In this document: positions 33,645-42,830 of the stretch, piece by piece
How positions within the stretch are numbered: position 1 is the first letter of the stretch
Layout of the letters: the number at the start of each line of letters is the position of its first letter
Source of the DNA: Cephalotus follicularis
Taxonomy: Eukaryota > Streptophyta > Magnoliopsida > Oxalidales > Cephalotaceae
DNA length: 64,000 nt
NCBI GenBank assembly: GCA_001972305.1
Contig: BDDD01000047.1
Span: forward strand, 344,607 to 408,606
Reading direction: 5' to 3'
Position numbers and translations under genes: made by a program
Notes under the pieces: model-generated
What the model was told of the DNA's origin: nothing
Database searches by the model: none
Seen by the model: the letters and a program-made list of their open reading frames with translations, nothing else

Positions 33645-34790
33645 ATGGACGGTCGGAGAAGGCGCGGAAGGCGTAGGACCGTGAATGAGGATGTTCCCGA
33701 GGATGTGAATCCTGGGGGAGAACCGATGAATGATGTTCCACAGGGGGCAGCACCTAATGTGAGGGATCCGATGGACCGCATCGCTGACTACATCCAGCAG
33801 CAGATAGCTGCTAATCAGCAACAGATGGCCGCTAATGCAGCGAATATGGAGGAGATGCAGAGATTGTATGTTCAAGCTCAGCCTCAGCCGATGGCTCCAG
33901 CTCAGGGTGTGCACGATGATGGTAGCCAGTTTGGCAGAAACCTGGAGAGGTTCATGAGACAGAATCCACCCAGTTTTAGGGGATAGTTGGATGCGACCGC
34001 CGCTGAGCGGTGGCTACAGGATCTTGAGAAGATCTTCGAGGTGATGGAGTGTACTGACAGGCAGAAACTGAGATTTGATGTGTACTGATTATGGGGTGAG
34101 GCCACTCACTGGTGGGAGATGGTTAAAGCTAAATGGGAGGATACTGGAGTTGTAGGCACCTGGGAGGGGTTCCAGGAGGAGTTTCTGGTACCGTATGTGC
34201 CACGCATAGAGCGTGAGAGGAGAGAGACGCAGTTCTTGGAGCTACGTCAGGGGGAGATGACTGTGGCCGAGTACCAGGCCAGGTTTGTTGAGCTTGCCAG
34301 ACACTCAGCGTATTTGGTGGCAGATGAGGAAAAGAAGGTTCGGAGATTCCTGAGGGGCTTACGACCGGATCTTCGGTCTCGGATCAGAGTGATGGAGCTT
34401 GGTACCTTTGTGGAGGTTACCTAGAAAGCAAGGCTGTTGGAGAGTGTGTTGAATGAAGACAAGGCTGAGAGGGCCCGAGAACAGCAGAGCAGGCAGACAC
34501 AGAATCAGTCTAGACCAGCATCATCAAAGTGGCAGGGCAGTGGTTCCCCGTCGAAGTCCCTGAAGAACAGGTCTCAGCAGACAGCTTCACAGGGTGCTCG
34601 TAGTCAAGGGAGTGATGCAAGGACTGGGGTTTGCTTTCACTGTGGTCATGCAGGTCACCAGCAGAAAGACTGTTGGGCAAAGAAAAGGTTGTGTTTAAGG
34701 TGTGGCACAGCGGGGCATTCCGTGAGGGATTGCCCGAGAGGAACGACGACAGTATCCACTGGGCCAGCTAGTGGTAGTGCTCCTGCAGCA
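33645..34790 (+). pseudogene. E5 gag
   Basis: It begins MDGRRRRGRRR. A Gln/Ala/Met-rich stretch (IADYIQQQIAANQQQMAANA) follows, then the retrotransposon gag domain (AAERWLQDLEKIFEVMECT, ATHWWEMVKAKWEDTG, MTVAEYQARFVELAR, FLRGLRPDLRSRI). Two zinc knuckles, C-x2-C-x4-H-x4-C, come next (CFHCGHAGHQQKDC and CLRCGTAGHSVRDC, about 34631-34730). Three in-frame stops interrupt one continuous frame: TAG 33984, TGA 34086 and TAG 34422. At least two look like single C-to-T changes of Gln or Arg codons. Gag packages the RNA in cytoplasmic particles. The start ATG lies about 110 bases after the LTR, as usual. Confidence 0.9.
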
Positions 34791-35399
34791 GAACCGTCAC
34801 AACGAAGAGATATCGGCAAAGGCATAGTGAAAGGTAGAGTTTTCGTTCTTACCCAGATAGAGGTTCCAGAGTCTACTTCTGTTGTGGGAGGTACTGTGTA
34901 TGTTTATGGTTTCTCTGCCAGAGCTTTGATGGATTCAGGAGTGTCACATTCTTTCATTGCTTCCCGTTTTGCATCATGTTTGGATGTGTCTCCTGTTTGC
35001 ATGCATTTTGTTCTTGATGTGAGCACACCTTATGGAGGTTCTTTGTGTGCAGACTCGGTGTACTGAGGTTGTGAGCTTTCTGTTGCAGGTGTTTTGTTGT
35101 GTGCAGACTTGATCGTGCTACCCCTTTATGACTTTGATGTTATCTTTGGTATGGACTGGTTGTCAGCCTACCGTGCACAGCTGTACTGTTACAACAAGGT
35201 GGTGGATCTTTGCTTGCCTGATGGGACTACTTTTCAGTTCCAGGGAGACAGAGGATTCTCGTTGCCGATTATATCTTTTATTCGTGCATCAAGGTATCTG
35301 GAAAAAGGGTGCGAGGGATTCCTTATGCATGTGGTTGATAAAAGGAAGGTGAAATGAAAGAGTCTGGAGGAGGTTCCTGTTGTAAGTGAGTCTCCGGAC
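34791..35399 (+). pseudogene. E5 aspartic protease
   Basis: In the same frame as gag it carries ARALMDSGVSHSFIASRFA, with the active-site D-S-G. After a TGA at 35064 comes DLIVLPLYDFDVIFGMDWLS, the conserved block downstream of the protease. A second TGA lies at 35355. It is fused with gag and pol in one frame, as in Tekay/Del-type chromoviruses. Confidence 0.88.
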
Positions 35400-36360
35400 G
35401 TGTTCCCTCCAGATCTAGTGTCCTTACCACCGAAGAGGAGTATGGAGTTTTTAATCGATCTGGTACCGGGTACGGCTCCTGTTTCTAAGGCGCCTTACCG
35501 TATGGCTGCTACGGAGTTGCGAGAGTTGAAGTTGCAGTTGCAAGACTTGATCGATAAGGGTTTTGTGCAACCCGGTGTTTCTCCGTGGGGTGCACCAGTG
35601 CTTTTTGTGAAGAAGAAGGATGGGTCGATGAGGCTTTGCATCGACTATAGGATGTTGAATAAGGTGACTACCAAGAACAAATATCCTCTTCCACATATCG
35701 AGGATTTGTTTGACCAGCTGCAAGGGTCGAGGGTGTTTTCCAAACTCGATTTGAAGTTGGGTTATCACCAGCTGAGGGTGAAGGAAGGAGATGTAGAGAA
35801 GACTGACTGCCGAATAAGGTATGGTCACTATGAGTTCTTGGTAATGCCTTTTGGTGTCACCAATGCACCAGCAGCATTCATGTCCCTAATGAACGACGTG
35901 TTCCGACCGTTTCTCGATCAGTTTGTGGTGGTGTTTAGAGATGATATACTTGTGTTCTCAAGGAGTGAGAAAGAGCACGTCTATCATCTGAGTTTAGTTT
36001 TGCAGACTCTCCGAGAGCATAAGTTGTATGCTAAGTTTGGCAAGTGTGAGTTCTGGCTCGACCATGTGATCTTCCTGGGTCACATTGTGTCTGGAGAGGG
36101 CTTGGCGGTAGATCCGTCGAAGAGCGAGGTTTGTACGAGATTGGCCGCGCCCGAGAAATGTGACGGAGGTACGTAGTTTCCTTGGCTTGGCAGGGTACTA
36201 CCGGTGGTTCATCCAGAACTTCTCGAGGATAGTTGTACCTTTGACAAGGCTGACTCAGAAGAAGACCTTGTTTGTTTGGGATGCTGATTGTGAAGTTAGT
36301 TTCTGTGATCTGAAGGATCGGCTGATCTCCGCTCCTGTTATGGCATTACCCGAGGGTAAT
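35400..36360 (+). pseudogene. E5 reverse transcriptase
   Basis: The domain reads [86 protein letters not shown] and [14 protein letters not shown]. The polymerase box reads [11 protein letters not shown]: the Asp pair is kept, but the residue before it is Arg instead of the usual Ile or Val. A one-base shift near 36140 moves the frame before [18 protein letters not shown]. The domain copies element RNA into DNA within particles. The shift and the unusual Arg make this copy unlikely to work. Confidence 0.92.
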
Positions 36361-37018
36361 GAGGGCTTTACAGTGTACAGTGATGCTTCAGGCAAGGGCC
36401 TGGGTTGCGTGTTGATGCAACGAGGCAGGGTGATTGCTTATGCTTCGAGGAAGCTGAAGCCGTATGAGGAGAACTATCTGACTCATGATCTCGAGCTGCC
36501 AGCTATCGTTTTTGCGCTTCAGAAATGGAGGCATTACTTATATGGAGCACAGTTTGGGATCTTTACCGATCACAAGAGCCTGAAGTACTTGTTCAGTCAG
36601 GATGATCTGAATATGAGGCAGCGTCATTGGGTTGAGTTCTTTAATTACTACGACTGCAGTATTCAGTACCATCCAGGGAAGGCGAACGTTGTCGCGGATG
36701 CCCTAAGCCGAAAAGCCATGGTTGTCAATGCCATGGTGTCTCAGTGGAAATTGTTGGAGGACTTCCATAAATGGTCGCCTTATTGCAGGGCACCGGGGAT
36801 CCTTGTTGTGAGTGTTCGTGCACAGCCAGCGCTTTTGGACCACATAAAGGATGTACAACTGCATGATCCTGAGTTGCTTGAGATTCGGGAGAATTTGGGC
36901 CCAGAGTCTGAGTTTCAGTTGCATGCTGATGGTGTTATGAGGTTTAAAGGACGAGTGTGCATTCCTGGTGATGCTTTGATAAGGGGTGAGTTATTGAATG
37001 CAGCACATAAGTCTCAGT
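36361..37018 (+). pseudogene. E5 RNase H and linker to integrase
   Basis: All catalytic signatures are present: [15 protein letters not shown] (Asp), [13 protein letters not shown] (Glu) and [12 protein letters not shown] (Asp), ending with [11 protein letters not shown] linker of about 100 residues leads to the start of the integrase zinc-binding motif (AAHKSQYS), where the Cassandra LTR is inserted. Within this stretch the frame is open and the domain could fold. Confidence 0.92.
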
Positions 37019-37023
37019 ATAGT

Positions 37024-37409
37024 TGTGACACACAAAGGGCTATCCATGAGATGAAGCCGCCAAGAGGAAAGGGCTATCCATGAGATGGAGCCGCCCTTGT
37101 GACAGGAATGAACCGGATCCATCGAAATGGGGGAAAGTATGGCTGTGCTATATAAGAAATGATCCTTGAACCTAATTACATGAGGCGCCTTTTGATGGAT
37201 TGGCTGAGGAGTTAGTGGAAACTCCAAAGTTAAGCGTGCTGCGCTCAGGGCAAAACCAGGATGGGTGACCTCCTGGGAAGTCTGACCAATCCATCAATTA
37301 GGACAAAACCATGATGGTCCACGTGGAAACACAGATGTATGGGCTCTGTATGTTCTGCGTGGGACAAAAGCGGACAATTTCTCATGTGGTTAAGGATCGG
37401 GTCGTTACA
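37024..37409 (+). mobile_element. Cassandra-type solo LTR carrying 5S rRNA sequence
   Basis: A 386-base insert starts TGTGACAC and ends TCGTTACA, flanked by ATAGT (37019-37023) and ACAGT (37410-37414). Removing it with one flank restores [14 protein letters not shown] in E5 integrase. A TATATAAG box lies at 37149-37156, and a 5S rRNA-like stretch runs through its middle. Cassandra is a short non-coding LTR element whose LTRs keep 5S sequence with internal Pol III promoter boxes. Only one LTR is present, so this is a solo LTR. A 25-base block (aaagggctatccatgagatg) is duplicated at 37037 and 37069. Confidence 0.9.
37212..37284 (+). ncRNA. 5S rRNA-derived segment in the Cassandra LTR
   Basis: 'aactccaaagttaagcgtgct' (37220-37240) and 'ggatgggtgacctcctggga' (37259-37278) correspond to box A and box C of plant 5S rRNA. 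The segment between them differs. The 5' third of a true 5S gene is missing or unrecognisable here, so this is not a functional rRNA gene. Confidence 0.85.
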
Positions 37410-37414
37410 ACAGT

Positions 37415-38134
37415 ATACATCCTGGTAGCACTAAGATGTACCAAGATCTGAAAAGGAACTAGTGGTGGTCCGGTATGAAGAGGGAGATCACGTACTATGT
37501 CGCGAAGTGTTATACTTGCCAAGTAGTTAAGGCCGAGCATCAGAGGCCAGCAGGGTTGTTACAGCACCTACCGATTCCAGAGTGGAAGTGGGAGCATGTG
37601 ACGATGGATTTTGTTTCGGGTTTTCCTTTGACTCGAAACTGCCACAACGCAGTGTGGGTGATTGTGGATCGACTTACGAAGTCTGCTCACTTTTTGCCTA
37701 CTCATGTTTCTAACTCTGTGAGCAAGTTGGCTCGGTTGTATGTGAAGGAGATAGTGAGACTACACGGTGTTCCTGTAAGTATAGTCTGTGACAGAGACTC
37801 GATCTTCACTTCCAACTTTTGGAAGAGGTTTCCGACAGCGTTTGGGATGAAGCTGAACCTGAGCACAACTTTCCACCCACAGACGGATGGCCAGTCAGAG
37901 CGTACTATCCAGACCCTGGAGGATATGCTCCGAGCTTTTGTTGTTGACTTTGCTGGTACTTGGGAGGACCATATTCCTTTGATAGAGTTTTCTTATAATA
38001 ACAGCTATCATTCCAGTATTGGCATGGCACCGTTTGAGGCTCTGTATGGGAGGAAGTGTAGGTCCCCTGTGTGTTGGGACAAGGTTGGCGAGCGACCTTT
38101 GTTGGGCTCAGACTTGGTGGAGGAGACTTCTTAG
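37415..38134 (+). pseudogene. E5 integrase
   Basis: The zinc-binding half ([13 protein letters not shown], then CYTCQ) is followed by the core: WKWEHVTMDFVSGFP (first Asp), VIVDRLTKSAHFLPTH, VSIVCDRDSIFTS (second Asp) and [19 protein letters not shown] (Glu). It continues LIEFSYNNSYHSS and EALYGRKCRSPVCW. TAG at 37460 and TAG at 38132 interrupt it. The catalytic triad is preserved. The insertion of the Cassandra LTR at the start of the domain breaks the fusion with RNase H. Confidence 0.92.
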
Positions 38135-38644
38135 AAAGTCAAGTTCGTAAAGGAGAAACTGCTTGCTGCTCAGAGCCGGCAGAAGAGCTATGTTGACAGT
38201 GTCAAGAGAAGACCTTTAACCTTCAACGTCGGTGATCATGTGTTTTTGAAGGTTTCACCATGGAAAGGCGTTCAGAGGTTTGGGAAAAAGGGCAAGTTAG
38301 CTCCACGCTACGTCGGTCCCTTTGAGGTTCTGGAGAGAGTTGGGGAGGCAGCTTACCAGCTTGCCTTACCTCCTGTACTGTCAGGTGTGCATGACGGCTT
38401 TCATGTTTCCATGTTGAGGGGATATATCCGAGATCCTTCGTATGTTTTGGACTTTTATTCAGTTCCTGTGCGAGATGACCTATCTTGCGAGGAGTTACCT
38501 GTGCGGATCCTGGATTGGAAAACGCAAGGGCTGAGGAACCGAACCATTCCTATGGCGAAGGTTCAGTGGCAATTTCACCATCCTGAAGAAGCAACTTGGG
38601 AACGTGAAGACGAGATGAGAGAGCATTACTCTCACTTGTTCTAG
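38135..38644 (+). pseudogene. E5 integrase tail and chromodomain
   Basis: The same frame continues after the TAG: AAQSRQKSYVDSVKR, GDHVFLKVSPWKGVQRFGKK, GKLAPRYVGPFEVLERVG, GVHDGFHVSMLRGYI. It ends with a chromodomain-like segment (IPMAKVQWQFHHPEEATWER) and stop TAG 38642-38644. The C-terminal chromodomain places E5 among chromoviruses. No frame defect is visible in this part. Confidence 0.88.
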
Positions 38645-38675
38645 TACCGCCTTTATTTCGGGGATGAAATTCCTC

Positions 38676-38689
38676 GAAGGAGGGGTGGA
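38676..38689 (+). other. E5 polypurine tract
   Basis: GAAGGAGGGGTGGA, immediately followed by the LTR start TGTAACGGCC. Confidence 0.88.
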
Positions 38690-40998
38690 TGTAACGGCCA
38701 GGTTTTCGGTAAAGTGTAATGTTGCTTTTCCAATGTAATTTTGCACCTTGTGTTAATGGGAACCGTGTTTTTCCTCTTTTGTGTGTTGGAAGTTGCAAGA
38801 AAAGTGTGTTGGTGTGTTTTGAAACAGGGGGCAGCCGACTGCCACAGGGAGGCAGCCGATTGGGCTCCCCTGGTGAAGGAACCAGCTAGCTGCTGTGGGG
38901 AAGCAGCCGACTGTGTGTGTGTCGGTAGAAACAGACGTTTGCCAAGTCGAGGCAGTTGACTGTCAGGCGCCAGATAGCACACGTGCTGTCAGGCTTGGTG
39001 TGACAAAAGTGGGTGTTGGCTTTATATGGGCAGAAGACAGAGAGAGGGGTCGGGTTTCTCCATAAAAACACAAGCTTCTTCCTCCATCTTCATCCTTTTT
39101 CATAGAGAGTTCAGAGAGAGTGTGGAAGAGTGAAGAAAAGGGAGTGAAAGTGTGTGTGTGTTGTGGATTCAAGGAGCTTTGTGTTGAACCGTGGACTTGG
39201 AGGCTTGGACAGTGGCAAGAACGGACCAGTGGGAGTTGCTGAATGAGTTGGGGAGTGTAAAAGCCTTGGTTTTGGACTTAAAGAGGTGGATTGCAGCTCC
39301 TAACTTGGAGTTCCAAGGTAGGGGGAAAGTCATTTTTGTGATGTTAAGTTCGGTTTTAATGTTTTCCATGATATAAAATGCATGTATGTGTTGTGTATTG
39401 AGCCTGGAATGTGTTGTTGCATAAATGTCCTGTGTTGGGATGGGTTTGGTGTGTGTTGTGGCTTGTTTTGGCTGCTGCTTTCTGCGTTTTCTACAGAGTC
39501 CAGCGGACTACCCGTGTTGGGCAGCTGACTACTTAATGGTTCCAGCTGACTGTGCTTGAGGAGCCAGTCGACTGTCCATGTGTATCTCTGGGAAGTGCCC
39601 GCAGAGGTTATGTAGTCGACTGCTGTAGGTCAGCAGCCGACTGTTGAGTGTGGACAGTCGACTGTCCTGAGGGACAGCCGACTGTCGAGTGTGAGCAGCC
39701 GATTATCGAGGGAGACAGCCGACTGATTAGTGTGGTCAGCCGACTGCTAATGTTGGGCAGCTGACTGTTTGAAGGCTAACAACCGACTGCCAGTGAGGGA
39801 CAGCGGACTGTTAGGGCCTATTTTGCATTGTGCACATGTGTATGCATCGTGTATTGTGATGAGCTGCTTTGTAAAGCTTTATGAACTGTTTTGAGCATTG
39901 CGATTTCTGAGTTTGAACTGTTATATCACCTTTCTTGAAGTGCATTGTAGTTTAATGTAAATCATTACTTTACACGAAAATGTATGTTTTGAGAAAATAT
40001 ATATTTTGAACCGTGAAAATGACTTCCAAAAACACCGTGAACCGAGTTTTGTGATATTGAGAAACGAGAACCATGACATCATGAAAATGAGCATGCTTTC
40101 AAGTATTTTGTTTTATAAATTACTTGGAAAACTGTTTTGAGCATCGAGATGACTGTGATTGTGATTGAGCTTGACTGTGATTGCTGATTGTGATTATGAT
40201 TGTGACCGTACTAGTTATGTGGCGGAGATGCCAGCGATGACTAGTGGTTGGGTCGACTCAGGGGCCAGGAGTTGGCTGGGTGACTCACTGCATCGTGACC
40301 TGCTTCATGTCGTCCGGAGTCAGGGCCGATGATGGGATGTATGACGTTGGGGCCAGGAGTTGGCGACGCTCTTCGTACCTATCGAGATTTGTGTAGTCCT
40401 TTTTGAGACGTGATTGTGAACCGTGAAATGTGATATCGTGTTATTGTGCATCGTGATACTGTGACATCGTGGTTTGGCATGTGTATATCTATATTTATAT
40501 ATATGCATCGAGATATAGTATGTACTGCATCATGTTGCATCCATACCTTGGTTTTGTTGATCTTATGTCGCTTTTATGACTTTGGCCGAGTGAGGACAAA
40601 GGCTAACCCCCTACTGTTGCAGATTGATGCTGCGTTTTGGATATCGCCGGGCATGGCTGTATCAGACAGTGAAGTGATGGAGTTTTATGCTTTAAGTGTT
40701 TTGTAAAGCAGTGTGTAAACATGTTATACTTTGGTTCATGTGCTAATGTTTAACGAGGTTGTTGTATCTACTTTTGGATCACTCTCCGTTTGTGGGCTTT
40801 TTAAACAATGCTTTACTGTGGATGTTGTGGGGATCATGTGGTATGGGACGCATGGTTCCATTTGCTTTCAGCTTATAGTTAAATGCTTCCGCAAGGTTGA
40901 TGTTTAATCAAAAGTTTTAAGTTTTATCGTTCTCTGTATAAGATGGATGTTTGTTAAATTTCCATGTTGTATGTTGTTAATGCAAGCGGGGTGTGACA
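38690..40998 (+). mobile_element. E5 3' LTR (2.3 kb)
   Basis: It starts TGTAACGGCC and ends GGGTGTGACA. Its first half contains two blocks of CCGACTG-type motifs. The second half matches the truncated 5' LTR. E2 LTR sequence resumes at 40999 with 'aatataaag', which is also present in the uninterrupted copy at 12232. Confidence 0.92.
39495..39810. repeat. CCGACTG motif array in the E5 LTR
   Basis: The word 'agc(c/g)gactg' or its variants recurs about every 20-35 bases, in phrases such as 'cagccgactgtcgagtgtg'. A smaller cluster lies at 38826-38965. The 5' LTR has lost this region. Confidence 0.8.
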
Positions 40999-41344
40999 AA
41001 TATAAAGATATGCCATGCATGCCACAGGGTAGTAAGGTGTTGTGCATGCATTAAGTGAAATCATAAGTCATTTGGTGAACAATATACATATATGTGTATC
41101 AGTATGCCAAGCGATGTCAAGTGTATAAATGACAATCGTGGACAACTTCAATATACCAGCCGTCCCTAAGCGGGGTATATTTAGCTAGTCCTAATCACGT
41201 CGAGTCCATAGGCTTGTCGAGAATCCATATAACAATTCATATCGATCATAGGGACAATCGGTCCATAGGGTCCATCCCACCCTCGATGTATTTTTGGTGT
41301 CGTGGGGGAGTAAGGAATGAGATAGCACTGACCACGTCTTTTAT

Positions 41345-41602
41345 TTCATGATTTGTATGGGTCCTCCCAATATGTGGGGTCCACGCAATGTATATGGGTC
41401 CTCCCAATATGTGAAGTCCACGCATCGTATTGGTACTCCCACAATAGTTGGGTCCACATATCGTATCGGCCCTCCCACAATAGTGGGGTCCACGTATTGG
41501 TCCTCCCACAATAGTGGGGTCCACATATCGTATTGGTCCTCCCACAATAGTGGGGTCCACGTATCGTATTGGTCCTCCCACAATAGTGGGGTCCACGTAT
41601 CT
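41345..41602. repeat. E2 LTR tandem repeat, long allele
   Basis: About seven copies of the 33-38 base unit with 'cctcccacaatagtggggtc', against about four in the partner LTR (12591-12720). Confidence 0.85.
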
Positions 41603-42716
41603 TTATGGTCCATAATCACAATTTGGTGTAAACTGTGGTCTAACATTCATGACGTTCATGACGGAAATGAAAGTTATACCTACCTGTTAACGGTTGAGCT
41701 TGCGAGTCAGGAGGACTTGCAGCAGAATCCACGAACTGCCACCTCCTCTAAGCTTCACTCGCTGTCACGAGCACAACTCCATCTTTTGTCAATGGAGTTC
41801 TCTTTCTCTCCTCGTATCACTGCAATAACCATCACACATTCTGTTACGACTTACACAAATGTATCAATTACACATTGTCGTCTCCAGAGTTCCGACCAAC
41901 TTCCAGCAAACACATTGAAACTCCAGCCACGCCTTAAACAGGCTCTAAATTGGCCAATCTATGCACTGGTAGTAGTGACTCGCCGTGAATCGCAGTCACA
42001 GCCAGCAGTGAGTCAACTCACTGAGTCAACTCGCTGGTCAACCACAACTTCGGTCACCACCCGAAATCGCCACACAATCATCAATTCTACGCGTCACTGC
42101 CAGAGACTCACCGTAGAACGCGCTGTCACGGCCGGCCAGTGAGTTCAATTCACTGAGTTGACTCGCGGGTCATCCACAACTCCGGTCACCACCATAAAAC
42201 GCATCACAATCATCATATCAACACATCCATGCCCTTAACTCGCCAAGACTTAGCGCCAAATGCGCGTTCAAAGGCGACAGTGAGTTGCTTCACTGACTCA
42301 ACTCGTCGGTAGGAATCCGGCCGTTTCCGGCCGAATGGCGCCAATCCAGCAACTGAAATAGGTGTAGCCGGCATCCTAGGTGAAGACTTGACCTTCCCCC
42401 AATGCTAACCGGTGGTGGAACGCACAACAGCGGGGTGACAGAGGCGGTCTGGTGAAGAAGAAGGAAAGCGAAAGGACGAAGAGAGAGTTACCGTCGGTTG
42501 ATGCGAGCACCGCACGTCCTCTGGCCGTCGTCGCTTCGCTCGGCGCTGTTCCTTCTCTTAAGCACCATCTCTCCCGCTCTCTCTCGCTTTCTCTCCCACA
42601 CTCTGTCATCTCTTTCTTCTTAGCGCAAGTGTGCGTCCGACGCATAACACACTTGTGTTATGCGCCTGATGGATTTTTTTGTCCAAATATACAAATATAT
42701 ATATTGGGGGCTTACA

Positions 42717-42721
42717 CTCCA
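42717..42721. other. E2 target-site duplication, right copy (CTCCA)
   Basis: This is the exact partner of 10694-10698. Confidence 0.9.
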
Positions 42722-42825
42722 AGACCCTAAAAATCTTCTCAGTTTACATTAACCATCTCTCAGTCGCTATTGCATCTGGGTCCCCTGTAAACACCGGGGG
42801 ATTCAACCTCAAAAACCTAACTAGG
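42722..42825 (-). pseudogene. E1 gag, middle fragment
   Basis: On the - strand it reads VRFLRLNPPVFTGDPDAIAT and ERWLM, then TEKIFRVLE, with one stop (TAA near 42750). It joins 10698 on one side (after removal of E2 and one CTCCA) and 48692 on the other (after removal of C2). This fragment proves that E2 and C2 sit in the same gag gene. Confidence 0.88.
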
Positions 42826-42830
42826 GGATT

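Larger units (their letters stand above)
32409..40998 (+). mobile_element. E5: Ty3/gypsy chromovirus on the + strand
   Basis: Nearly complete: truncated 5' LTR (32409-33534), primer site, gag, protease, reverse transcriptase, RNase H, integrase, chromodomain, polypurine tract and 3' LTR (38690-40998). It lies in the E2 5' LTR; E2 sequence resumes at 40999. Coding sequence is intact except for point stops (33984, 34086, 34422, 35064, 35355, 37460, 38132), one frameshift near 36140 and the Cassandra insertion. It is one of the younger gypsy copies here by nesting and by reading-frame preservation. Confidence 0.93.
10699..42716 (-). mobile_element. E2: Ty3/gypsy element inserted in E1 gag (TSD CTCCA)
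   Basis: The LTRs start TGTCA(C/T)GCC and end GGGGGCTTACA. The left LTR runs from 10699 to 28918 with a CACTA element inside, and the right LTR from 31088 to 42716 with E5 inside. The target duplication CTCCA is exact at 10694-10698 and 42717-42721. The polypurine tract follows the left LTR and the primer-binding site precedes the right LTR, so the element reads on the - strand. Its internal region is only 2.2 kb, far shorter than the roughly 5 kb expected, so much of gag-pol is deleted. Confidence 0.92.
31088..42716 (-). mobile_element. E2 5' LTR, split by E5
   Basis: LTR sequence is 31088-32408 and 40999-42716. Compared with the other LTR it lacks the segment equivalent to 12005-12231, at the E5 junction, and about 660 bases equivalent to 12793-13450. 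It has a longer tandem array (41345-41602). A 264-codon frame across 41348-42142 is an accident of repeat translation. Confidence 0.88.

Noticed and set aside
37212-37284. A functional 5S rRNA gene
   Set aside because: Only the box A to box C part is clear. The segment between them is altered, and it sits in an LTR-bounded insert with a target duplication.
41348-42142. A 264-codon + strand frame, the longest apart from known element proteins
   Set aside because: It runs through the 33-38 base LTR tandem repeat and LTR text, starts in repeat sequence and has no counterpart of similar length in the partner LTR.
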